Positions 6,046 to 12,661 of a DNA stretch of 12,661 bases are shown here, piece after piece. The position numbers and the translations under genes were made by a program. Numbering within the stretch: the stretch's first letter is position 1; each line of letters opens with the position of its first letter. The notes under the pieces were generated by a model. That model made no database searches. It was given only the letters and a program-made list of their open reading frames with translations, and was not told where the DNA came from. Origin of the DNA: CAZVCG01 sp964649675 (lineage in GTDB: Bacteria; Pseudomonadota; Alphaproteobacteria; UBA9219); assembly GCA_964649675.1 (NCBI GenBank), contig CAZYPX010000049.1, forward strand, positions 1 through 12,661, in the 5' to 3' direction.

Positions 6046-9000
6046 TTATCGCGTAAGATCAAGAAGTTCACCTAAAACTTTCTTGAGTCCCTTCAGCCGC
6101 CTGTCAAGGTCGTCCCATGCCCGTAAGAGGACCAGCTTTTGGTCGGGCCGAACCTTTGCTGTGCCCTTTTGCGACGTGATCCATGCGATCAGCTTCCCTG
6201 GATTGGCAAACACATCTTGATAAAAGCCTATAACGGCGCCTTTGGGTCCTGCGTCGATTTTAGCCACACCGCACCTGCGGCAAAGGTTTTTGATGACAAC
6301 GGTTTGCAACAAATTCTCGACTTCGGCAGGTAACGGGCCGAACCTGTCGATCATTTCGGCGGCGGCGGATTCAATCTCGTTATCCTCGACGACATCGGCC
6401 AAACGGCGGTAAAGCCCCATGCGGACGTTAAGGTCGGCGACATAAGTCTCCGGTATAAGAACCGGCAAGCCGAGGTTGATTTGAGGGGTCCAACGGTCTT
6501 GGGTCGTGTCGTGCTCGCCCTGCGCACGAGCGGCCGCCACGGCATCTTGAAGCATTTGCTGATACAGCTCAATGCCGACTTCGCGTATATGGCCCGATTG
6601 CTCTTCGCCGAGCAGATTGCCCGCCCCCCTGATATCCATGTCGTGGCTGGCAAGCTGGAAACCGGCGCCTAGTTGATCAAGCGTTTGAATGACTTCAAGG
6701 CGCTTCAGGGACGTGGGTGTCAAAGGCGCATCGGCAGCATAAGTCAAATAGGCATATCCGCGACGCTTCGCGCGTCCCACCCTGCCCCGCAACTGATAAA
6801 GCTGGGCAAGCCCGAACCTGTCGGACCTGTGAATGATCAACGTGTTCGCGTTCGGGATATCCAGGCCAGATTCCACGATATTGGTCGCTAAAAGTACATC
6901 GAACTTTTTGGCGTCAAAAGCCGTCATGATTTCATCAAGCTGTGATGCCGGCATGCGGCCATGCGCCATCACAACCCTGACATCCGGCACAAGCTCGCGC
7001 AGTTGTTCGGCTACGCCCGCGAGGTCTTCGATGCGCGGGCATACATAGAAGCTTTGCCCACCGCGGAAATGCTCGCGCATCAGGGCATCGCGAATAACGA
7101 TGGGATCGTAAGGAAGCACGAAAGTGCGAACGGATAACCGGTCGATCGGCGGGGAAGCTATGAGGCTAAGTTCGCGCACGCCGGTTAGTGCGAGTTGCAA
7201 TGTGCGCGGAATAGGCGTGGCCGTAAGCGTCAAGACGTGAACATCGGCCTTAAGTTGCTTTAAGTGTTCCTTTTGCTTTACGCCGAAATGTTGTTCCTCA
7301 TCCACGATCAATAGCCCTAGACGCTGGAAGGCAATATCATTGGCAAGAAGAGCATGCGTGCCTATGACGATGTCCTCCGTACCGGTCTTGAGCCCTTCCT
7401 TGATCTGTTGGATTTCCTTGGCAGGCGTAAGGCGTGATAATTGAGCTATGCGTATGGGAAAGCCGCGCATTCTTTCCGTAAAGTGCATAAAGTGCTGGCG
7501 CGCAAGAAGGGTCGTAGGAACAACTACGGCCACCTGAATGCCCGCTTGCGTTGCCGCGAACGCGCCGCGTAGAGCTACTTCGGTTTTTCCGAATCCGACA
7601 TCTCCGCATACGAGCCTATCCATAGGAACTCCGCTCGCCAGATCGGCCAAAACGTCGTCAATGGCGCGGCTTTGGTCTTCCGTTTCCACATACGGGAAAC
7701 GCGCGGCGAATTCCTGATACACGCCATCAGGGGCCTGAACGACTTCGCCCTTTTTAAGCGCCCTTTCGGCAGCGATTTTCAAAAGGGCCTCGGCCATGTC
7801 CTTAAGCCGTTTTTTGACGCGCGCCTTGCGGGACTGCCACGCCACGCCTCCCAGCTTATCAAGCGAAGCCCCTGAATCAGCCGAACCGTATCGCGACAGA
7901 ACGTCCATATTTTCAACGGGAACGAAGAGTTTGTCGCCACCTTCGTACACAAGCTTTACACAGTCGTGATCCGCGCCGAGTGCCTTGATCGTCTCAAGAC
8001 CTTCATAGCGCCCAATCCCGTGTTCTGCATGCACAACAAAGTCCCCGACGTTAAGAGCGCCAAGCTCAAGCTGGAACGCTGCCGCCGCGCGACGCTTGCG
8101 TGGCGGACGAACCAGCCTGTCGCCGAGAACATCTTGTTCGGTTACAAGGGCCAGATCAGGCGCGATAAATCCACGTTCAAGGCCAAGAATGAAAAGCACG
8201 ATCAGGCGCTTGTCGAGATTACGCGCCTCGTTCCAGCTTTTGACGGTCGTGAACGTATCCACGCCGTGACCGCGCAATATTCCCGCTAAACGATCCGCAG
8301 AACCCTGGCTGTAGCAGGCCAGAACCACTCTACGGCCCTGCGCTTGTTGTGCGGCGATATACGTTTTCAACGCCGCGTATATATCGGCGTCAGGATTGTT
8401 GCGGAAATCCGCGAAATCTTGTCCCCGCAGGCCGCCTGCATCAATGGTTGGTTCGTCGGGACGCTCAGAAGGCGTTAAATAGGCAATAGGCCTGTCGAGT
8501 AGATAGGAACCCATATCTTCCGGCGAGATATACAAGCGTTCAAACGGCACAGGCTTATATGCGACGACGGCTCGATCTTTTTTGACGTTGCGCCGCATGG
8601 CTTCAAACAACGACAGGCGAGCCTGGTAAAAATCCTCGACCTGCTGGAAACGCAAACGCGCAGCCTCGTCAGCGGATGTGTCAAAAATAACCGGTGCCTT
8701 GGGACAATAATCGAAAAAGCAAGCCAGATCGGGATAGAAAAGGGCCAGCCAGTGTTCAAGGCCCGGAAATTTCTGACCGGAGGAGACCGCTTCATAAAGC
8801 GGGTCGTCACCAGTTACGGCTCCGAACAATGCGCGATAGCCACTCCGGAATGAGGCGATGGTGCGCTCGTTAAGAATGACCTCAGATATCGGGAAAAAAC
8901 GCAGGAAATCCGTTTTTCCTGTGGTCATTTGCGAGAGAGGATCGAAATGGCGAAGAGACTCGATCGTGTCGCTGAAATAATCCAGACGTACAGGCAGGTC

Positions 9001-9543
9001 GCAATCGGGCGGAAACACATCGACAATACCGCCACGAACGGCAAACTCACCCGTTTCGCGGACAGTGCTGACGGCGTTATAGCCGTTTGTTGCGAGGAAT
9101 TTTCTTAGCTTTTCTACGGGATACGCATCGCCTGCGCTAAGCGACAGGATTGTTTCCCCCAAAACATGAGGCGGCAGTGTTTTCTGGCCGATAGCGTTGA
9201 CCGTCGTTAAAATCGCGCAAGGCTTCGTAAAGGGTCGCTGAAGGCGGGCCAAAGCTGCGATCCTTTGCCCGGAAATATCGGCATGGGGCGACACGCGGTC
9301 ATAAGGCAGGCAATCCCACGCCGGAAAATTGACCACCTCCACATGCGGAGCGAAGAAAGCAAGACAGTCAGCGAGTACTGCGGCGCGCATGTCGTCTTGC
9401 GCAACGAAAACGACAGGCTTGCCGACGACGCGCAAGCATATATCAGCCAGCACGCGAGCATCATGTCCGGCAGGCGCTCCGGCCATAAAAACACGGGAGG
9501 GTTTATCGATTTGAAAAGACGAAGCAAACATGGGCCTCTGCAT
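6046..9543 (-). CDS. mfd: Transcription-repair coupling factor (Mfd)
   Basis: This cytoplasmic ATP-dependent DNA translocase pushes or removes RNA polymerase stalled at lesions and recruits UvrA to start nucleotide excision repair. The 1165 residues match the family (E. coli 1148). The N-terminal third is the UvrB-homology region that binds UvrA. The RNA polymerase-interacting CarD-like domain starts at VGDFVVHAEHGIGRYEGL (from residue 499) and runs to about 555. The helicase core has Walker A GDVGFGKT (647-654), Walker B DEEQH (748-752), TATPIPRT, and QLRGRVGR (about 913-920). The RecG-type translocation motif RGAGNLLGEEQSG lies at about 969-981, and the C-terminal autoinhibitory domain at about 1020-1150. 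Two starts are possible, the ATG at 9541-9543 and an ATG four codons later at 9529-9531; neither ribosome-binding site is strong (AGAGG before the second is only 3 nt away). The gene is intact and divergent from recG. Confidence 0.97.
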   Translation of the reverse strand: MQRPMFASSFQIDKPSRVFMAGAPAGHDARVLADICLRVVGKPVVFVAQDDMRAAVLADCLAFFAPHVEVVNFPAWDCLPYDRVSPHADISGQRIAALARLQRPFTKPCAILTTVNAIGQKTLPPHVLGETILSLSAGDAYPVEKLRKFLATNGYNAVSTVRETGEFAVRGGIVDVFPPDCDLPVRLDYFSDTIESLRHFDPLSQMTTGKTDFLRFFPISEVILNERTIASFRSGYRALFGAVTGDDPLYEAVSSGQKFPGLEHWLALFYPDLACFFDYCPKAPVIFDTSADEAARLRFQQVEDFYQARLSLFEAMRRNVKKDRAVVAYKPVPFERLYISPEDMGSYLLDRPIAYLTPSERPDEPTIDAGGLRGQDFADFRNNPDADIYAALKTYIAAQQAQGRRVVLACYSQGSADRLAGILRGHGVDTFTTVKSWNEARNLDKRLIVLFILGLERGFIAPDLALVTEQDVLGDRLVRPPRKRRAAAAFQLELGALNVGDFVVHAEHGIGRYEGLETIKALGADHDCVKLVYEGGDKLFVPVENMDVLSRYGSADSGASLDKLGGVAWQSRKARVKKRLKDMAEALLKIAAERALKKGEVVQAPDGVYQEFAARFPYVETEDQSRAIDDVLADLASGVPMDRLVCGDVGFGKTEVALRGAFAATQAGIQVAVVVPTTLLARQHFMHFTERMRGFPIRIAQLSRLTPAKEIQQIKEGLKTGTEDIVIGTHALLANDIAFQRLGLLIVDEEQHFGVKQKEHLKQLKADVHVLTLTATPIPRTLQLALTGVRELSLIASPPIDRLSVRTFVLPYDPIVIRDALMREHFRGGQSFYVCPRIEDLAGVAEQLRELVPDVRVVMAHGRMPASQLDEIMTAFDAKKFDVLLATNIVESGLDIPNANTLIIHRSDRFGLAQLYQLRGRVGRAKRRGYAYLTYAADAPLTPTSLKRLEVIQTLDQLGAGFQLASHDMDIRGAGNLLGEEQSGHIREVGIELYQQMLQDAVAAARAQGEHDTTQDRWTPQINLGLPVLIPETYVADLNVRMGLYRRLADVVEDNEIESAAAEMIDRFGPLPAEVENLLQTVVIKNLCRRCGVAKIDAGPKGAVIGFYQDVFANPGKLIAWITSQKGTAKVRPDQKLVLLRAWDDLDRRLKGLKKVLGELLDLTR

Positions 9544-9654
9544 AAACCATCCGTCGTGGCTGTAAAAGTGGCTTAACGTTAACCTTACTCATAGGCCAAA
9601 GTCGGCGTCCGGATTCACGCTTTCAAGGCCAGAACATATGGGTATAGTCGCTTT
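9544..9654. promoter_or_regulatory. Divergent mfd/recG intergenic region
   Basis: This 111 bp gap must carry the start signals of two divergent DNA-repair translocase genes. It contains a 10 bp perfect palindrome, TTAACGTTAA (9573-9582), on the mfd side. A TATAGT hexamer (9643-9648) is a good -10 match for recG, with only a weak -35 candidate, TTTCAA (9621-9626), 16 nt upstream. No GAACN7GAAC or GTTCN7GTTC motif, the alphaproteobacterial LexA pattern, is visible, so neither gene looks SOS-regulated from here. I could not identify a convincing mfd promoter. No small gene fits in the gap. Confidence 0.4.
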
Positions 9655-11730
9655 ATGAGGCCCAGCGTTTTATTTCCTCTTTTTGCCGACATATCAACAC
9701 TGCGCGGTGTGGGGCCACGCATGGCTGAACGCTACAAGCGTTTATGCGGACAACATATCATAGACCTTTTGTTTCATTTGCCCTCCGGCGTGATCGACAG
9801 GAGCTATAGCCCGAAACTTAAATGCGCCGATAGAGATCGGATCGCCACGTTAATCCTGAATATTGTGGAACATGCTCCGCCAAAAAAAAGAACCCTGCCC
9901 TACCGGATCATAGGCGAGGATGGAACCGGCCAAATCAGCATAACGTACTTTAATGCCAAGGGCGATTATCTGGCCAACATATTCCCGACGGATCGTTCGG
10001 TCGCGGTAAGCGGCTTACTGGAGCGTTTTCGCGGCGGCTGGACGATGAGCCATCCTGATTACGTCGTGCCTGCCCACCGCATAGATGAAATACCCAAACT
10101 TGAAACCGTTTATCCTCTAACAGAAGGACTGACGAGCAAGTTAGTTCGAAAAACGGTCGAAGCAGCTATGGCAAGGTTGCCCGATTTGCCCGAATGGCTC
10201 GATCCTTACATGTTAAAACGCGAAGGATGGCCTTCATGGAAAGAAGCCGTGAAAGCCGCGCACGACGGAAAGACGATACACGATGCGAACCCCCTTCCCC
10301 GCCGTCGCCTTGCTTACGATGAAATGCTGGCGGAACAGCTAGCTTTGGCCGTCATACGTCGTTACCATCGTGAAGCCGGAGGTCGGGAGATTAAAGGCAC
10401 GGGCGTGCTACAAAACAGGCTCAAAGAGACTCTTCCTTTTGCTTTGACGCTGGGCCAGAAGGAGGCCTTGAAAGATATTCAAGGCGATATGGCTGCGCCA
10501 AAGCGCATGTTGCGGTTGTTGCAGGGCGATGTCGGATCCGGAAAGACGATCGTTGCTCTTATAGCCATGCTTCAGGCCCTTGAATCGAATATGCAAGCGG
10601 CTTTGATGGTTCCTACGGAAATTCTGGCGCGGCAACACGTAGAACGTCTTAACGTTTTTTTGATGCCGCTTGGGGTCAAAGCTCATCTTTTGGTCGGAAA
10701 AAGCCGCAGCAAGGAGCGACGGTCTACGCTTGAAGGGATTGCCGATGGTAGCATCAAAATCGTTGTGGGAACGCACGCCCTGTTTCAAGAAGATGTCAAA
10801 TTTCAAGCTTTAGGTCTGGCCGTAATCGACGAGCAGCACCGCTTCGGCGTTCAACAACGTTTGAATCTGGCCGACAAGGGAAAGGGAGTCGATATTCTTG
10901 TCATGACGGCAACGCCGATCCCGCGAACACTGACTCTTACGGCTTTTGGCGATATGGACGTTTCGCGCCTGATGGACAAACCCCCGGGTCGGCAGCCTAT
11001 TGATACCCGTCTGATCAACATGGCGCGTATGGACGATGTGATCGAAGGAGTCAGACGGCAAGCCGCCGCAGGTGCCCAAGCCTATTGGGTATGCCCCTTG
11101 GTGGAAGAATCCGAAATATCTGATTTGGCGGCGGCTTCTGCGCGAGCCGAAACCCTTGCTGAACGTCTTGGAAATATACGCGTTGGGCTCGTTCATGGCC
11201 GGATGACAACGGAAGACAAAGATCAGGTTATGACGGCGTTCGCCTCCGGAGCGATCAAGGTGCTTGTCGCCACGACGGTTATCGAGGTCGGTGTCGATGT
11301 GCCGAACGCTAGCCTTATGATCGTGGAGCACGCCGAACGCTTTGGACTGGCCCAGCTTCACCAGTTGCGAGGCCGTGTCGGTCGCGGACAAACAAAATCC
11401 ATTTGCCTGCTCGTCTATCAGAACCCTTTAGGTGAAACGGCAAAAGCCCGTCTTAAGATGATGCGCGAAACGAACGATGGATTCCGTATTGCCGAGGAGG
11501 ATTTGCGCTTGAGAGGGCCCGGCGAGATACTTGGCACGCGTCAAAGCGGCCTTCCGGAATATCGGGTTGCCGACGTGTTAAGGGATAATGACCTGTTGGA
11601 TATGGCAAACAAGGACGCACAGCTCGTGTTAGCTAACGACTCAAATCTCACAAGCAATCGCGGCACTGCTCACAGGTTATTACTTTATTTGTTTAGGAAA
11701 GATGCATCTGTGAAATTATTCCGTTCATGA
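9655..11730 (+). CDS. recG: ATP-dependent DNA helicase RecG
   Basis: RecG remodels stalled replication forks and branched DNA (fork reversal, Holliday junction and R-loop processing) in the cytoplasm. The 691 residues match the usual length. An N-terminal helical segment with LRGVGPRMAERY (about 16-27) leads into the wedge/OB domain (about 55-160) that splits the fork. The helicase core has Walker A GDVGSGKT (291-298), Walker B DEQH (392-395), TATPIPRT (418-425), and QLRGRVGRGQ (about 570-579). The translocation (TRG) motif LRLRGPGEILGTRQSG lies at about 616-631. All key ATPase residues are present and the frame is intact. The ATG at 9655 lies only 7 nt after a TATAGT hexamer and has no evident Shine-Dalgarno sequence, so the transcript may be leaderless. 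In many alphaproteobacteria a small sdhE-type gene lies between recG and mfd; here there is none. Confidence 0.97.
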   Translation: MRPSVLFPLFADISTLRGVGPRMAERYKRLCGQHIIDLLFHLPSGVIDRSYSPKLKCADRDRIATLILNIVEHAPPKKRTLPYRIIGEDGTGQISITYFNAKGDYLANIFPTDRSVAVSGLLERFRGGWTMSHPDYVVPAHRIDEIPKLETVYPLTEGLTSKLVRKTVEAAMARLPDLPEWLDPYMLKREGWPSWKEAVKAAHDGKTIHDANPLPRRRLAYDEMLAEQLALAVIRRYHREAGGREIKGTGVLQNRLKETLPFALTLGQKEALKDIQGDMAAPKRMLRLLQGDVGSGKTIVALIAMLQALESNMQAALMVPTEILARQHVERLNVFLMPLGVKAHLLVGKSRSKERRSTLEGIADGSIKIVVGTHALFQEDVKFQALGLAVIDEQHRFGVQQRLNLADKGKGVDILVMTATPIPRTLTLTAFGDMDVSRLMDKPPGRQPIDTRLINMARMDDVIEGVRRQAAAGAQAYWVCPLVEESEISDLAAASARAETLAERLGNIRVGLVHGRMTTEDKDQVMTAFASGAIKVLVATTVIEVGVDVPNASLMIVEHAERFGLAQLHQLRGRVGRGQTKSICLLVYQNPLGETAKARLKMMRETNDGFRIAEEDLRLRGPGEILGTRQSGLPEYRVADVLRDNDLLDMANKDAQLVLANDSNLTSNRGTAHRLLLYLFRKDASVKLFRS

Positions 11731-11915
11731 CAAAACCATACATAATCCATGCTCATTTCGTGCGCGAATACATTAATACATACTCTTGAATGAATCACAT
11801 TTAATACTAGAATATAGCTTAAGCGATATTTCTGCAGTTCTTCAGCGCGAAAATCAGAAATAGCAGCAAAGAGCAAGCCGATAACAAACACTAAAACTTA
11901 TAACAGGGCCTGCCC
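11731..11915. other. AT-rich intergenic region between recG and the receiver gene
   Basis: This 185 bp is the longest non-coding stretch in the window and is clearly more AT-rich than the DNA to its left. I see no strong recG terminator. TTGAAT (11786-11791) and TAATAC (11802-11807) resemble promoter hexamers but are not correctly spaced from each other, so a promoter for the downstream gene is likely but not located. An 8 bp inverted repeat follows at 11827-11862. No tRNA or small-RNA gene is recognisable. Confidence 0.4.
11827..11862 (+). repeat. 8 bp inverted repeat upstream of the receiver gene
   Basis: TATTTCTG (11827-11834) and CAGAAATA (11855-11862) are perfect inverted copies separated by 20 nt. 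If transcribed, they would form a moderately weak hairpin about 54 nt upstream of the receiver gene start. There is no following T-run, so it is not a typical intrinsic terminator of recG. It could be an operator, an mRNA structure or chance in AT-rich DNA. Confidence 0.35.
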
Positions 11916-12533
11916 ATGACGATGCAAAGACCCACACCCTTAGCTAAAACAGAAGAAAAGTTTAACAAAATAAACATTATGGTTATTGACGGAAGTTCGC
12001 GTGCCGGAGAGTTGATAAAAAATATTCTACATCAACTGGGATTCGCCAACGTATTTCTTGCAGTTAACGGGTTTGATGGGGTGCGTATATTAAAAGAAGT
12101 TCGTATCGACCTTATTTTCTCGGATTGGGAACTGCGTGTAGCTGTTGACGTGTACACATCGAACGATAATGAATCAGAAAACAAACAGGAAATCTTACCG
12201 ATTAATGGAGCATCGTTCGTCAAGCGGCTAAGACTATTACGCACATCCCCCAATCCTTTTGTGCCGATCATCATGTTCATTCGCATGGCATCCGTAAAAG
12301 ATATTCTTTATGCGCGCGACTCAGGTGTAAGCGAAATCATTATCAAACCTTTTGATGCTCAGGATCTCTGCAACAAAATCACAAGCATAATCGAAAGCCC
12401 CCGTATCTTCATAACCGCTGAGGCGTACACGGGGCCTTGCCGTAGGCGAAAAAAAGCTATTCTTGAAAAAGGAAGTGTTGAACGTCGCAAAAAAGAGATT
12501 AGGCTAGTAAGAATTGATGAAACTAAAAAATAA
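11916..12533 (+). CDS. Single-domain response-regulator-like protein with degenerate receiver
   Basis: The 205 residues contain a CheY-like receiver at about 19-160 and no recognisable DNA-binding or enzymatic output domain. The phospho-acceptor Asp70 sits in LIFSDWEL, and the conserved Lys144 in EIIIKPF. The usual acidic pair is reduced to Asp25-Gly26 (IDGS), and the switch Ser/Thr position is Ile122 (IIMFIR), judged from its spacing of 22 residues to Lys144, as in CheY. About 24 extra residues (74-97, polar and Asn/Glu-rich) follow the Asp70 loop. The basic tail has GPCRRRKK (173-180) and VERRKK (188-193), resembling the GPDRRR...GPERR tails I recall on alphaproteobacterial single-domain regulators. 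AGGG at 11905-11908 is 7 nt before the ATG at 11916; a second ATG at 11922 is possible. No histidine kinase lies nearby. Codon use is AT-richer than in recG. The fold is fairly sure; partner and role are unknown. Confidence 0.85.
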   Translation: MTMQRPTPLAKTEEKFNKINIMVIDGSSRAGELIKNILHQLGFANVFLAVNGFDGVRILKEVRIDLIFSDWELRVAVDVYTSNDNESENKQEILPINGASFVKRLRLLRTSPNPFVPIIMFIRMASVKDILYARDSGVSEIIIKPFDAQDLCNKITSIIESPRIFITAEAYTGPCRRRKKAILEKGSVERRKKEIRLVRIDETKK

Positions 12534-12545
12534 GGTGAAAGGAAA

Positions 12546-12611
12546 ATGACCAAGGACATTAGCGAAGATCCATGTGAAGCTGTCGTTGCCTATGAACCTG
12601 ATTATACGTGA
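12546..12611 (+). CDS. Possible 21-codon ORF downstream of the receiver gene
   Basis: An ATG at 12546 opens a 21-codon frame (MTKDISEDPCEAVVAYEPDY, then Thr and TGA). It starts 12 bp after the receiver gene stop. The intervening sequence reads AAGGTGAAAGGAAA, giving either AAGG with 10 nt spacing or AAAGGA with only 2 nt. The peptide is acidic with one Cys and has no recognisable motif or membrane segment. An initiation-like purine-rich stretch and a hairpin after the stop are the only support. It may be a real small protein or a chance frame. Confidence 0.25.
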   Translation: MTKDISEDPCEAVVAYEPDYT

Positions 12612-12617
12612 CGTTCT

Positions 12618-12631
12618 CCCCATCTTCGGGG
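12618..12631 (+). terminator. Weak terminator-like hairpin after the receiver gene
   Basis: CCCC (12618-12621) and GGGG (12628-12631) can pair around the six-base loop ATCTTC. The sequence after it, CAATTTGATTT, is AT-rich but has no continuous T-run, so it is a poor intrinsic terminator. Its position just after the last coding frame is its main support. Confidence 0.3.
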
Positions 12632-12661
12632 CAATTTGATTTAGAGTCTTTGGGTTAAAAT

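Noticed and set aside
9544..9654. LexA/SOS box controlling mfd or recG
   Set aside because: No GAACN7GAAC or GTTCN7GTTC motif was found in the intergenic region. The TTAACGTTAA palindrome does not match the pattern.
10810..11391. Long minus-strand frame of 193 codons inside recG
   Set aside because: It lies entirely within the conserved helicase core of recG on the opposite strand, has no recognisable motif or ribosome-binding site, and its composition is that of the complement of coding DNA.
11916..12533. Full two-component system at the right end
   Set aside because: Only a receiver-type protein is present; no histidine kinase or phosphotransferase gene lies within the window.

Overview
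The window looks like chromosomal housekeeping DNA from an alphaproteobacterium of moderate GC content, probably an uncultured or little-studied lineage. The basis is the sequence style of the PpiD-like protein (an IWGIGDMFRG segment after the membrane anchor), the TrpE, Mfd and RecG proteins, and a gene order I recall from that class: tpiA divergent from ppiD-trpE, and mfd divergent from recG. The exact order or family cannot be fixed by eye. I see no tRNA, rRNA, CRISPR array, transposase or phage gene.

Layout. At the left edge (1-518, minus strand) is most of triosephosphate isomerase, cut by the window start just after its catalytic Glu. A 120 bp divergent promoter region follows. Then come four plus-strand genes with short gaps (639-5620): ppiD (membrane-anchored periplasmic chaperone), trpE (anthranilate synthase component I), a small predicted exported protein, and a large two-module pentapeptide-repeat protein. 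They could form one operon. trpG, trpD and trpC do not follow trpE.

A minus-strand pair (5625-9543) converges on this block with only 4 bp between stop codons: mfd (transcription-repair coupling factor) followed by a small conserved-looking helical protein of unknown function. recG (9655-11730) diverges from mfd across a 111 bp intergenic region. Mfd and RecG share a RecG-type translocase core and both act on stalled transcription or replication complexes. The right end (11731-12661) is visibly more AT-rich. It holds a single-domain response-regulator-like protein with a degenerate receiver pocket, a possible 21-codon ORF and a weak terminator-like hairpin.

I found no clear novel multi-gene system. 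The points most worth a second look are the degenerate receiver protein with an insertion after its phospho-acceptor Asp, the duplicated helix-plus-pentapeptide architecture, the small unknown genes attached to mfd and to trpE, and a possibly leaderless recG.
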